DNA from: DATBFU01 sp035498405 | GTDB taxonomy: Bacteria > Acidobacteriota > Thermoanaerobaculia > UBA5066 > Gp7-AA6 | Reading direction: 5' to 3' | DNA: 64,000 nt | Assembly (NCBI GenBank): GCA_035498405.1 | Contig: DATKAE010000122.1 | Location: forward strand, 21,611 to 85,610 | In this document: positions 33,728 to 41,982 of the stretch, in pieces | Position numbering within the stretch: position 1 is the stretch's first letter | How the letters are laid out: each line of letters begins with the position of its first letter | Notes under the pieces: model-generated | What the model was told of the DNA's origin: nothing | Databases searched by the model: none | What the model saw: the letters and a program-made list of their open reading frames with translations, nothing else | Program-made: the position numbers and the translations under genes

Positions 33728-35101
33728 ATGAAGTACGACGCGATTGTCATCGGCTCCGGGCAGGCCGGCAATCCGCTTTCCTATCGACTGGCGGACCGCG
33801 GTTGGAGCGTGGCCCTGGTCGAGAGGGAGGAGTTGGGGGGCACGTGCATCAACACGGGTTGCACGCCGACGAAGACCATGATTCACCGCGCGCAGGTCGC
33901 GCGCTACGCTCGGGACGGGGCGCGTTGGGGCGTTCACACCGGCGCCGTCCGCGTCGATCTGCCGGAGATCGTCGCCCAGAAGAACCGGGTCGTCCAGAGC
34001 TTCCGCGGCGGCCACCAGCAGCAGGTGGATCAACGGCCGAATCTCCGCCTGGTCCGCGGGTCCGCGCGCTTTACGGGGCCTCACCGGATCGAGGTGGAAG
34101 GCGAGACCCTCGAGAGCGAGAGGATCTTCATCGACACCGGCGGACGGCCCGAGGTTCCCCCGATATCGGGTCTCGATTCTGCCGGCTACTTGACCAACGC
34201 CAGCCTCATGGAGCTCCAGGAGCTCCCCGAGCACTTGATCGTCATCGGCGGCGGCTACATCGGTCTCGAGTTCGGCCAGATGTTTCGCCGTTTCGGCAGC
34301 CGCGTGACGATCCTCCACAACGGAGGCCAGATCGTCCCGAGGGAGGATCCCGAGATTGCGCAGGAGCTCCAGAGGGCTCTGGAGGCGGAGGGGATCGTCT
34401 TCCGGCTAAACACCCGGTCGACCCGGGTGGAGAGAGAGAACGGGGCGACGACGGTTCATTTCGAATGGGCCGCCTCGGGTTCCTCCGCCGTATCGGGCTC
34501 CCACCTGCTCGTCGCCGCGGGAAGGCGGCCCAACACGGACGGCCTGGGGCTCGAGGCGGCCGGTGTCGAGATCGACAAGAACGGTTTCATCAAGGTCAAC
34601 AGCCGGCTGGAAACAACCGTGCCGGGGATCTGGGCTCTGGGAGACGTCAAAGGAGGCCCCGCCTTCACTCACATCTCTTACAACGATTTCCAGATCGTCT
34701 ACGGCAACCTCGTCGAAGGCGGGAACCTGTCTGTCGAGGATCGTATCGTTCCGTATTGCGTCTTCACGGACCCGCAGCTGGGGGGTGTCGGGATGACCGA
34801 GCGAGAAGCGCGCGCCCGAGGGAGGCGAATCAAGGTCGGCCGGATCCCGATGAGCCGGGTGGCCCGCGCCCTCGAGCGCGACGAGACGGCGGGGATGATG
34901 AAGGTGGTGGTGGACGCCGACAGCGACCGGGTCCTCGGCGCTTCGATCCTCTCGGCCGAAGGAGGCGAGCTCGTTCAGATTCTCGCCACACTGATGCGGG
35001 CCGACCGACCCTACACGCTGCTCAAGGGGGCGGTCTACATCCATCCCACGCTGGCCGAGGGCTTCTTCGCCCTGATGGAAGACGTGAAGCCCGCGGAATA
35101 A
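33728..35101 (+). CDS. Mercuric-reductase-like pyridine nucleotide-disulfide oxidoreductase
   Basis: 457 residues. FAD-binding 'AIVIGSGQAG', the redox-active disulfide in 'GGTCINTGCTPTKTMIH', NAD(P)-binding 'IVIGGGYIGLEFGQMF', second FAD contact 'IWALGDVKGGPAFTHISYND', and the dimer-interface C-terminus 'YIHPTLAEGFFAL' with a His but no terminal Cys pair. The 'GCTPTK' form groups it with mercuric reductase-like and RclA-like proteins and not with lipoamide dehydrogenase. Without the N-terminal metal domain and the C-terminal Cys pair it is unlikely to reduce mercury; a role in oxidant or metal-ion defence is plausible. Confidence 0.88.
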   Translation: MKYDAIVIGSGQAGNPLSYRLADRGWSVALVEREELGGTCINTGCTPTKTMIHRAQVARYARDGARWGVHTGAVRVDLPEIVAQKNRVVQSFRGGHQQQVDQRPNLRLVRGSARFTGPHRIEVEGETLESERIFIDTGGRPEVPPISGLDSAGYLTNASLMELQELPEHLIVIGGGYIGLEFGQMFRRFGSRVTILHNGGQIVPREDPEIAQELQRALEAEGIVFRLNTRSTRVERENGATTVHFEWAASGSSAVSGSHLLVAAGRRPNTDGLGLEAAGVEIDKNGFIKVNSRLETTVPGIWALGDVKGGPAFTHISYNDFQIVYGNLVEGGNLSVEDRIVPYCVFTDPQLGGVGMTEREARARGRRIKVGRIPMSRVARALERDETAGMMKVVVDADSDRVLGASILSAEGGELVQILATLMRADRPYTLLKGAVYIHPTLAEGFFALMEDVKPAE

Positions 35102-35124
35102 GCGGCAGCGCCCGGTGAGGTCCC

Positions 35125-36048
35125 CTATTCCGACGCGACGGTGCGGGCGACCGGGGTGCGCAGCGTCTCGAAGTGACGGTCCAGGGCGAACCAGTACATC
35201 GGAACGACGGCGATCTCCTCCGTCGCGCCCTCCACGAGGCGAAACGCTCGGGGGCAATCGCGCGCGGAATCCCATTCGAGCCAGGTCGGACATCCGGCGA
35301 GTGTCGTTTCGACGCGCACCGCTCTCTTCAAGTCCTCCTCCCGGAAGGCCAGGGCCTCGGTTCCCTCGGAGACGGAGAAGAGCCGGGTCTTGGGCTCGTA
35401 GCGCCGATCGCGCGTTTCGATGCCCGACACGCCCTGCCAGTCGGAGGCGGAGTAGAGGGAAAGCCGGAGCGGTGTCTCGGTGAGCTCTCCGGTGTCGAGA
35501 TAGCGCGCATCGGGGTAGGTCCGGGCGAAGCCGTTCATGGTCGTCAGGATCGCCGGGATGGCGTCGAGTTGGACGCCCTGAAGCGGCCCATAGAGGGCCC
35601 TGCCCGTGGCCGCCGTCCAGAGGGTTCCGGTTTCGAGGTCTTGCAGGACGAGGGTGTCGCGCCAGAGCGCGCCGGAGTTGACGAAGGTCAGCGTCCGTCC
35701 CTCGACCCTCCGGTCGTAGACCGCGGCGACTCCCGCCAGCGGACAACGCGCGACCACGTACGGGCCTTGAGGTCCGCGGTCGTTGATCACTTCGTAACGG
35801 TCGAGGAGGCCGAGGGGATACCCGCGGCCCTCGACACCCACGACGGGCTCCCACGGCGCGGGCGGATCCGTGTGGCGCTTCCAGGACGAGAAATGCGGGT
35901 TCTCCAGACTCGGCAGCTTCTCGGCCGGCGTCATCTGAACGATCGGGTCCCCTCCGACCTCGGCGACCCGCGGCTTGGTTCGGAACTGGGATTGCAGAGA
36001 GGTGCAGCCAGTCAGCAGGACGAGAAGGGCGGGAACGGCTCGCCGCAT
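35125..36048 (-). CDS. DUF3179 lipoprotein
   Basis: 307 residues. Lipobox 'LLTGC' places the lipidated Cys at residue 15. The core 'ARCPLAGVAAVYDRRVEGRTLTFVNSGALWRDTLVLQDLETGTLWTA' region is the DUF3179 signature, with a Cys in the CPLxG turn. Function is unknown in the family. The ATG at 36048 has AGGAGA seven bases upstream. It lies ten bases downstream of mqnE on the same strand and may be cotranscribed with it. Confidence 0.85.
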   Translation of the reverse strand: MRRAVPALLVLLTGCTSLQSQFRTKPRVAEVGGDPIVQMTPAEKLPSLENPHFSSWKRHTDPPAPWEPVVGVEGRGYPLGLLDRYEVINDRGPQGPYVVARCPLAGVAAVYDRRVEGRTLTFVNSGALWRDTLVLQDLETGTLWTAATGRALYGPLQGVQLDAIPAILTTMNGFARTYPDARYLDTGELTETPLRLSLYSASDWQGVSGIETRDRRYEPKTRLFSVSEGTEALAFREEDLKRAVRVETTLAGCPTWLEWDSARDCPRAFRLVEGATEEIAVVPMYWFALDRHFETLRTPVARTVASE

Positions 36049-36058
36049 TGACCGTCTC

Positions 36059-37195
36059 CTAGACGGGCACTCCCGCCGCCAGCGGCGCCACGGGCACTCG
36101 CATCACGCGCCGGTACTCGGAATCACGCTCGACCGGTTCGCGTCCGGACTCGCGAATCATCCGCTCGAATTCCTGTCGCGTCAGTCCGGAAGCCGTCTTC
36201 GCGCCCGCCGCGTGGGTGATGGTTTCGTCCACCACGGTTCCGACCAGATCGTCCGCGCCGAAATGCAAGGCAATCTGCGCGAGCTTGGTGCCGATCTGGA
36301 TCCAGTACGCCTTGATGTGAGGGAAGTTGTCGAGCAGGAGACGCGCGACGGCGATGACCCGGAGGTCCAGCTGACCCGAGGTGTCCGGAAGGTGGGAGAG
36401 GGGGGTGTTCTCCGGATGGAAGGCGAGCGGGATCAAGCCCGAGAAGCCGGCCGTCTCATCCTGCAGCGTGCGCAGACGCAGCAGGTGATCCACGCGGTCC
36501 TCGGCCGCCTCGACGTGCCCGTAGAGAATCGTCGCGTTGGTGCGCACGCCCTGGCGGTGGCACTCTCGCGCAATCGCGAGCCATTCTTCCCCGGTGATCT
36601 TGTTCTTGCAGATCACATCCCGCACGCGCTTCTCGAAGATCTCGGCGCCGCCGCCGGGGCACGAATCCATGCCGGCCGACTTGAGCTCCCGGATCGTCTC
36701 CGGAATCGTGCGATGCCCGACGCGCGCGATCCAATCGATCTCCACCATCGTGAAGGCTTTCAGGTGCGCGTCCGGGAAACGTGCCTTGAGAGCCCGCAGA
36801 AGCCCCGTGTAGTACTCGAAGGGCCAGGTCGGGTGGAGGCCTCCCACGATGTGGAACTCCGTGACCGCCTCGCTGTATCCCTTGCTCGCCTCTTCGACGA
36901 CCTCTCCGATCGCCATTTCGTAGCCGCCCGGCTCGTTGACTTTCTTGGCCCAGGCGCAGAGAGCGCAGTCCACCCAGCAGAGGTTGGTCGGGTTCAAGTA
37001 CCGGTTCACGTTGTAGTAGGCGAGGTTCCCGTGCCGCCTTTCCCGCGCCAGGTTCGCGAGGCGTCCGAGGCCCAACAGGTCTCGTGTCTCGAAGAGGCGC
37101 ACGCCATCCTCGAAGGACAGCCGGTCGCCCGCCAGAGTCTTTTCGGCGAAAGACGCGAGCGGCGATCCGCGGAAGGTATCGAGTGCTCGAGTCAA
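36059..37195 (-). CDS. mqnE: Aminofutalosine synthase MqnE (radical SAM)
   Basis: 378 residues from TTG 37195. The radical SAM cluster motif CxxxCxxC is in 'NLCWVDCALCAW' (about residues 72-83), followed by 'EFHIVGGLHPTWPFEYYTGLLRALK' and 'GGGAEIFEKRVRD', both typical of MqnE. It joins 3-enolpyruvyl-benzoate to adenosine in the futalosine route to menaquinone. Other mqn genes are not in the window. The TTG start overlaps the stop of a small zinc-ribbon gene (TTGA), so the two are coupled. The usual alternative, MqnC, has different surrounding motifs. Confidence 0.93.
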   Translation of the reverse strand: MTRALDTFRGSPLASFAEKTLAGDRLSFEDGVRLFETRDLLGLGRLANLARERRHGNLAYYNVNRYLNPTNLCWVDCALCAWAKKVNEPGGYEMAIGEVVEEASKGYSEAVTEFHIVGGLHPTWPFEYYTGLLRALKARFPDAHLKAFTMVEIDWIARVGHRTIPETIRELKSAGMDSCPGGGAEIFEKRVRDVICKNKITGEEWLAIARECHRQGVRTNATILYGHVEAAEDRVDHLLRLRTLQDETAGFSGLIPLAFHPENTPLSHLPDTSGQLDLRVIAVARLLLDNFPHIKAYWIQIGTKLAQIALHFGADDLVGTVVDETITHAAGAKTASGLTRQEFERMIRESGREPVERDSEYRRVMRVPVAPLAAGVPV

Positions 37196-37416
37196 GGGAG
37201 GGCGGGCTTGGTCACCGGCTGATAGGGGTCCTGCGAAACGGGCGCGACCTCATCGACGAAGGGCTTGATGTACTCGTAGCATTCCCAGCAGTAGCGCTCG
37301 TTCGGGCGAAATTCGAAGTCGACCACGCGCCCGACGGCGGGGTAGTCATCGATCTCGCGGCCGCAACGGTGGCAGGCGTCTTTCGATCCGCGAATCCGTC
37401 TCCACACCGGTCCCAT
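37192..37416 (-). CDS. 74-residue zinc-ribbon protein coupled to mqnE
   Basis: From ATG 37416: 'ACHRCGREID' and 'RYCWECYEYI' give two CxxC pairs 28 residues apart, a four-Cys zinc ribbon, followed by a Pro-rich tail. No family is recognised. Its stop overlaps the TTG start of mqnE by TTGA, so the two are translated together; it could be a small partner or stability factor of the radical SAM enzyme. A -10-like TACGAT (37427-37432) lies ten bases before the start. An upstream ATG-less extension in frame looks like shadow coding. Confidence 0.7.
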   Translation of the reverse strand: MGPVWRRIRGSKDACHRCGREIDDYPAVGRVVDFEFRPNERYCWECYEYIKPFVDEVAPVSQDPYQPVTKPALP

Positions 37417-37432
37417 CGCGATTGAAATCGTA

Positions 37433-38356
37433 TCACCGCGAGGAGGACGCGCGCAGGATCGCCGCGTAGCGCCGGCGCCGGCGCCGGCCTCGTTCACCCG
37501 GCGCGAGGTGGGCGAGCGCCCAGCGGAGGCGCGCACCCCAGAGAAGCGCCCGCGTCGTTTGGCGCTCGCCTCGAGGTCCGTGGTGCCGCCGCGCGTAGAG
37601 GCGCAGCGCCTCGTTCAAGCGTCGGTCGAGCTCTTCCCGCGTCACCTCGGCGCTGGCCACGCCGCCGTGATGGACGGCGCGCGCCGACGGCTGATAGCGG
37701 ACCCGCCAGCCGGAGCGATGGAGCCGGGCGAAGAGGTCGCTCTCCTCCGCGTAGAAGAAGAACGCCTCATCGAAGCCGCCAACCTGCTCGAAGGCGTCGC
37801 GGCGCACGAGGACGACGGCACCCGAGAGCGTCTCGACGTCTCGCGCCCGGGTGTGAGAGGTCAAGGCGGTGTGATGTCCGTGGAAGAACGGAATCCCGGG
37901 GAGCAGACGCGGGAGAAAGAGGCTTTCGAACAGCACGCGGCGCGGCGAGGGGGCGCGGAAGATCGAGCGCACGGGGCGACGCCGGGAGTCGTAGAGTCTC
38001 GGGCCCACGGCGGCCACGCCCTTTTCCTCCTCGAGAGTGGAAACCATGGCCTCGAGCGACCCCGGCTCGAGCTCGACGTCGTTGTTGAGGAAAAGAAGGA
38101 ATCGGGCGGCGCTTTCCCTCGCGGCGAGGTTGCAAGCGGCTCCATAGCCGACGTTTCGCCCCGGTTGGAGCAGCCGGACACCGGCCGGGGCCTCTCGATC
38201 GCCCCAGGGAGCTGCCGACGCGCTGTTATCCACGAGGAGGACCGGGACGCCCGGGGCGGCCCGCGAAAGCGAACGAAGAGTCCGAGTCGTCGAGGTCCAC
38301 GGGCCGTAATGGACGACGACCGCCGAGGTCGGCGAGGGAGAGCCCGATTCGGTCAT
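37433..38356 (-). CDS. Family 2 glycosyltransferase
   Basis: 307 residues. GT-A fold: 'VVVHYGPWTSTTRTLRSL', 'VLLVDNSAS', 'NVGYGAACNLAARES', the metal site 'FLNNDVELEPGSLEAM', 'SGAVVLVRRDAFEQVGGFDEAFFFYAEESDLFARLHRSGWRV'. It resembles rhamnosyl- or other sugar transferases of the WsaF/RfbN-like group acting on cell-surface glycans. The acceptor is unknown. The last ~60 residues are strongly basic. ATG 38356 overlaps the stop of a 58-residue gene (ATGA), which in turn overlaps an MFS gene. Confidence 0.9.
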   Translation of the reverse strand: MTESGSPSPTSAVVVHYGPWTSTTRTLRSLSRAAPGVPVLLVDNSASAAPWGDREAPAGVRLLQPGRNVGYGAACNLAARESAARFLLFLNNDVELEPGSLEAMVSTLEEEKGVAAVGPRLYDSRRRPVRSIFRAPSPRRVLFESLFLPRLLPGIPFFHGHHTALTSHTRARDVETLSGAVVLVRRDAFEQVGGFDEAFFFYAEESDLFARLHRSGWRVRYQPSARAVHHGGVASAEVTREELDRRLNEALRLYARRHHGPRGERQTTRALLWGARLRWALAHLAPGERGRRRRRRYAAILRASSSR

Positions 38357-38529
38357 TGGCCGTTTTCGGGGCTGCGGACCTGCCGGCGCAGGCGTTCTTT
38401 CTCTCGGGCTCGGTCGTACTTGGTCCGGTCGCCGTGGCGGGCCTCGGGCTTTCCGGGCAACGGCAGGCGCACGGAGACGGCGCGTCGCTTTCCGAGGGCC
38501 TTCTTTCCCTTACCCGACGTCTTCTTCAT
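38353..38529 (-). CDS. 58-residue basic protein between MFS and glycosyltransferase genes
   Basis: ATG 38529 overlaps the MFS stop, and the TGA at 38353-38355 overlaps the glycosyltransferase ATG, both by ATGA. The sequence is very rich in Lys and Arg: 'MKKTSGKGKKALGKRR' then 'VRLPLPGKPEARHGDRTKYDRAREKERLRR'. It has no hydrophobic segment and is probably an RNA- or membrane-surface-binding peptide. The double overlap makes it very likely to be translated. I do not recognise a family. Confidence 0.65.
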   Translation of the reverse strand: MKKTSGKGKKALGKRRAVSVRLPLPGKPEARHGDRTKYDRAREKERLRRQVRSPENGQ

Positions 38530-39743
38530 CGCGGCTCCAGCGGCCGGATCCGCTCTCGAAGAAGAAAAAGCGCAGCCGTGGCAAGGAGCGCGAGCCCGGC
38601 GCCGACGAGGAAAGCGGGGCGCGGGCCGATCGCCTTCCACAAAATACCGAAGAAGAGGGACGCCGGCAGCGCGGCGAGGCCGATCGCGGCGTGAAAGGCG
38701 CCGAAGGCCCTCCCGCGCAGCCGCTCGGGGACCAGATCGGCGACCATCGCGCGTTCGGTCCCCTCGGTCAACGCGAAGAAGAGGCCGTAGAAGGCGAAGA
38801 GGGGCCAGATCGCGAGGGTGCTCGTGGCGAAGGCAAAGCCGACATAAGAGAACCCGTAGACTGTCCAGCCGAGCATGAGTGTGGGCGCGCGGCCGATTCG
38901 GTCCGAGAGCGCGCCTCCCGGTGTGCCGGCGGCGGCTTTCACCCCTTGGAAGAACGCCCAGAGCACCGGCATCTGCCAGAGCGGCACACCCTGCTGGCGT
39001 GCTCGCAGCAGGAGGAATGCGTCGGTCGAGTTGGCGAGGGCAAAGACGACGAAGATTCCGATGGCGATCCAGAGACCGCTCGGGAGCCTCTCGGCAGGGG
39101 CAGCCGCGTCCGGGTCCGCAGGAGCCTGCCGCGGCCGTTCCGGCACTCTCCAAAGCAGCAGAGCCACGGCCGCAAGCCCCGGCACGACCGCGAGAAGGAA
39201 GACCGTCCGCTCCTCGGGAATGACAAACTTCAGAAGCAAGGCGGCCAGCAGGGGCCCCACGAACGCTCCCGCGTTGTCCATGGCTCGCTGCAGGCCGAAG
39301 GCGCGCCCGCGGCTTTCGGGCGGCGTGAGGTCGGCCAGGAGGGCGTCGCGGGGTGGCGTGCGCACGCCCTTGCCCACGCGGTCGGTGAATCGGATCGCGA
39401 GGACCTGTCCCCAGGACTGCGCCACGCCCACGAGCGGCCGCACGACGGCGGCGAGCAGGTATCCGAGCACGACGAAGCGCTTGCGGTGGCGGATCCGGTC
39501 GGACCATCGGCCCGAAACGACCTTCGCGAAGGAGGCCGTGGACTCGGCGATGCCTTCGATCAGGCCGATCGCGGCGGGCCCCGCGCCCAGCGTGCGCGTC
39601 AGGAAGTCCGGCAGGAGAGGGTAGATCATGTCCGAGGCGACGTCGGAGAGAAACGACACCCAGCCAAGCGTGACGACGCCGGGGTCGAGGCGGGCGACGG
39701 CCGGCTCCCGGCGACCCGTATGAATTTCGGGTATTGACGTCAT
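38526..39743 (-). CDS. MFS transporter
   Basis: 405 residues, 12 helices. 'GWVSFLSDVASDMIYPLLPDFL' is typical of a group of MFS proteins (often annotated as 'MFS transporter, multidrug or metabolite'), and 'GKGVRTPPRDALLADLTP' is the A-like loop with Asp/Arg. Substrate unknown. It is the first gene of a three-gene operon with the 58-residue protein and the glycosyltransferase. ATG 39743 has AAGG five bases upstream. It diverges from recO with 55 bp between starts. Confidence 0.88.
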   Translation of the reverse strand: MTSIPEIHTGRREPAVARLDPGVVTLGWVSFLSDVASDMIYPLLPDFLTRTLGAGPAAIGLIEGIAESTASFAKVVSGRWSDRIRHRKRFVVLGYLLAAVVRPLVGVAQSWGQVLAIRFTDRVGKGVRTPPRDALLADLTPPESRGRAFGLQRAMDNAGAFVGPLLAALLLKFVIPEERTVFLLAVVPGLAAVALLLWRVPERPRQAPADPDAAAPAERLPSGLWIAIGIFVVFALANSTDAFLLLRARQQGVPLWQMPVLWAFFQGVKAAAGTPGGALSDRIGRAPTLMLGWTVYGFSYVGFAFATSTLAIWPLFAFYGLFFALTEGTERAMVADLVPERLRGRAFGAFHAAIGLAALPASLFFGILWKAIGPRPAFLVGAGLALLATAALFLLRERIRPLEPR

Positions 39744-39786
39744 TTTCCTTATTTCATTAGGCGAACTCTTCCCGCCATCGCTTCAT

Positions 39787-39792
39787 CATAAT
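39787..39792 (+). promoter_or_regulatory. -10-like box CATAAT, probable leaderless promoter of recO
   Basis: CATAAT (5 of 6 to consensus) ends six bases before the GTG at 39799, so transcription should start at the start codon. There is no Shine-Dalgarno, and no -35 at 16-18 bp. Confidence 0.4.
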
Positions 39793-39798
39793 CGCTGC

Positions 39799-40536
39799 GT
39801 GAGGCACGTCGCGTCCGAGGCCTTCATCCTGGCCACGTATCCGCTGCGCGAGAGGGATCGCATCGTCTCGTTTCTCACCAGGCAGGCGGGCAAGAAGCGT
39901 GGCGTGGCACGCGGGGCCCGCGGGCCGAGAAGCGCCTTTTCCGGCGCGCTCGAGCCGATGACCGAAGTGCGAATCCTCTACTTCGAGAGGGAGGCTCGGG
40001 AGCTCGTCTCGATCAACTCGGCCGATATCCTGCGCTCTTCCTTCCCCCTTTCGAAACCGCTCGACCGCGCACTGTTGCTCTCGGCGTTGGCCGAGAGCCT
40101 GCAGACGTTCGTGGCGGATTCCGAGCCGGCGGAGTCCTTCTTCCGGCTGGCCCGCCACGCGATGGATGCCCTCTTTGCGGGAGCGCCGTCCGATTTCGTC
40201 GCCGCCTATTTCGACATCTGGATCCTGCGCCTCTCCGGCCTTCTGCCCAACCCCGCCGAGTGTGCCGGGTGTGGCCGACCGCTCGAGTCGACGGGGCCGC
40301 TATGGCTCGACGAGACTCGGCCGGGCTTCGTGGGACCCGAATGCCGCGGCGGCGAGGTGCTCCGGCTCTCCTCGGCGGCCCGGGACACGTTGTTCGAGAT
40401 CCTGTCGGGCCCCCTCGATCCGAGCCGTCGTCCCGAGCGGCTGCCCGAGATTGCCGAGGTTGCCCGGCGGGCGCGCAGGCACTTCCTGGGGCACGAGTTG
40501 AAATCCCAGCGAGTGCTCTCGGACATCCTGGGATGA
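39799..40536 (+). CDS. recO: DNA repair protein RecO
   Basis: 245 residues from GTG 39799. The N-terminal OB fold 'SEAFILATYPLRERDRIVSFLTRQAGKKRGVARGARGPRSAFSGALEPMTEVRILYFER' is diagnostic, followed by the helical domain ('LLSALAESLQTF', 'FFRLARHAMDAL'). One CxxC pair ('CAGCGR') of the zinc site is present and a second pair is reduced to a single Cys ('GPECRGG'), a common loss. RecO loads RecA onto SSB-coated single strands, with RecR. Its TGA overlaps the ATG of the ACT-domain gene. Confidence 0.93.
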   Translation: MRHVASEAFILATYPLRERDRIVSFLTRQAGKKRGVARGARGPRSAFSGALEPMTEVRILYFEREARELVSINSADILRSSFPLSKPLDRALLLSALAESLQTFVADSEPAESFFRLARHAMDALFAGAPSDFVAAYFDIWILRLSGLLPNPAECAGCGRPLESTGPLWLDETRPGFVGPECRGGEVLRLSSAARDTLFEILSGPLDPSRRPERLPEIAEVARRARRHFLGHELKSQRVLSDILG

Positions 40537-40946
40537 GGCAACCCGATCCGGGCGGAGGGCTCCTCCTCCGTGTTCTTCCCGGCCGGCTCGCCGTGTGCCG
40601 TCTCGAGGCCGGCCAGCCGGTCCCCGCCTGGGCTCTCTCGAGCGGCTTTCTTTCGGTCACGCGAACCGAGACGGAATTGTCGATCGTCTGCGCCGAGGCC
40701 CGTGTCCCCCACGAGGTACCGGCCGAGCGTGGCTTTCGAGCCTTCCAGGTCGCTGGGCCTCTCGAGTTCTCGCTGACCGGGGTGCTCGAGTCTTTGCTCG
40801 ATCCCCTCGCTCGGGCGTCGATCCCGGTCTTCGTGCTGTCCACCTACGACACGGACTATGTGCTGGTGCGTGAGGCGGATCGCCGGCGTTCGTTAGTCTC
40901 GTTGCGGCGAGCGGGTCATCGGATCCCCCCGAAGGCCGCTGGCTGA
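40533..40946 (+). CDS. ACT-domain protein (CASTOR-like ACT_7)
   Basis: 137 residues from ATG 40533 (ATGA overlap with recO). 'LPGRLAVCRLEAGQPVPAWALSSGFLSVTRTETELSIVC' and 'FEFS/LEFSLTGVLESLLDPLARASIPVFVLSTYDTDYVLV' are the two strand-helix halves of the CASTOR-type ACT family, small amino acid-binding proteins found alone in many bacteria. It may sense an amino acid; the coupling to recO has no obvious logic. glyQ starts 33 bp downstream with its own promoter. Confidence 0.8.
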   Translation: MRQPDPGGGLLLRVLPGRLAVCRLEAGQPVPAWALSSGFLSVTRTETELSIVCAEARVPHEVPAERGFRAFQVAGPLEFSLTGVLESLLDPLARASIPVFVLSTYDTDYVLVREADRRRSLVSLRRAGHRIPPKAAG

Positions 40947-40971
40947 CGCCGGGCATCGACTCGGATACACT
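40943..40971 (+). promoter_or_regulatory. Promoter of glyQ, near-leaderless
   Basis: CTGACG (40943-40948, four of six to TTGACA), a 17-bp spacer, then TACACT (40966-40971). ATG 40980 follows after eight bases, so the leader would be very short. The -35 overlaps the stop region of the preceding gene. Confidence 0.45.
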
Positions 40972-40979
40972 GTTCTTGC

Positions 40980-41888
40980 ATGCTCACGCTCCAGAGATTG
41001 ATTGCGGAGCTCTCCGCCTACTGGGAGGAACAGGGCTGCCTCATCGAGCAGCCCTATGACCAGCCGATGGGCGCCGGGACCATGCATCCGGCGACGTTCC
41101 TGCGAGTCCTGGGCCCCGAGGCCTGGCGCTGCGCCTACGTGCAGCCATCCCGGCGACCGGCCGATGGCCGCTACGGTGAAAACCCTTTTCGACTCGCCAA
41201 GCACCTGCAGCTGCAGGTCGTCCTGAAACCCTCGCCCGAGGACGTTCAGGAGCTCTACTTGCGGAGCCTCGAGCGCCTGGGCATCGACCGCACCGAGCAC
41301 GACATCCGCTTCGAGGAAGACAACTGGGAGTCCCCGACGCTGGGCGCCTGGGGCGTCGGTTGGCAGGTGGTCATGGACGGCATGGAGATCACGCAGTTCA
41401 CGTACTTCCAGCAGGCCGGGGGCATCGATCTGGCGCCCATCACGGCGGAGATCACCTACGGGCTCGAGCGGATCGCCATGTTTCTGTCCAAGAGCAACTC
41501 CATCTTCGACATCCGCTGGAATGAGGGACTGTCCTACGGAGACGTGCGCCGCGCCGAGGAGTACGAGATGTCCAAGTACTACTTCGAGGCCGCGGACACG
41601 GAGCGAACCGCGCTGCTGCTCGACAGCTACGAGCAAGAAGCCAAGAGTTGTCTCGCGGCGGGCCTGGTCTTGCCGGCTTACGAGGCGACCCTACAGTGCT
41701 CGCATCTCTTCAACGTTCTCGACGCGCGGGGCGCCATTTCCGCAACGGACCGCGTAGGCGCGATCCGCCGCGTGCGCGAGCTGGCCTGCGCTTGCGCCCG
41801 CGCGTACCTGGACCGGCGGACCGCCGCGGCCGGTGCGTCCGGATCGAGCGCGACACCGGCGGCGCCCGTCGCGAGCGTCACGACGTAA
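40980..41888 (+). CDS. glyQ: Glycyl-tRNA synthetase alpha subunit
   Basis: 302 residues, full length. 'LIAELSAYWEEQGCLIEQPYDQPMGAGTMHPATFLRVLGPEAW', 'YVQPSRRPADGRYGENPFR' and 'ITQFTYFQQAGG' are the class II catalytic core of the bacterial alpha2beta2 enzyme. It activates glycine and joins it to tRNA(Gly) together with GlyS, encoded 94 bp downstream. The C-terminal ~25 residues are Ala/Ser/Thr-rich. No T-box or riboswitch-like leader fits in the 33 bp upstream. Confidence 0.98.
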   Translation: MLTLQRLIAELSAYWEEQGCLIEQPYDQPMGAGTMHPATFLRVLGPEAWRCAYVQPSRRPADGRYGENPFRLAKHLQLQVVLKPSPEDVQELYLRSLERLGIDRTEHDIRFEEDNWESPTLGAWGVGWQVVMDGMEITQFTYFQQAGGIDLAPITAEITYGLERIAMFLSKSNSIFDIRWNEGLSYGDVRRAEEYEMSKYYFEAADTERTALLLDSYEQEAKSCLAAGLVLPAYEATLQCSHLFNVLDARGAISATDRVGAIRRVRELACACARAYLDRRTAAAGASGSSATPAAPVASVTT

Positions 41889-41982
41889 GGCGACGTCAGC
41901 ATTGATGGCTTCGGTCGATGCCGATCCCTACCGCCTCCGGGCCTCGCCGCACCCCTGATCCTTTGCCGCTGATGGCCTCGGA

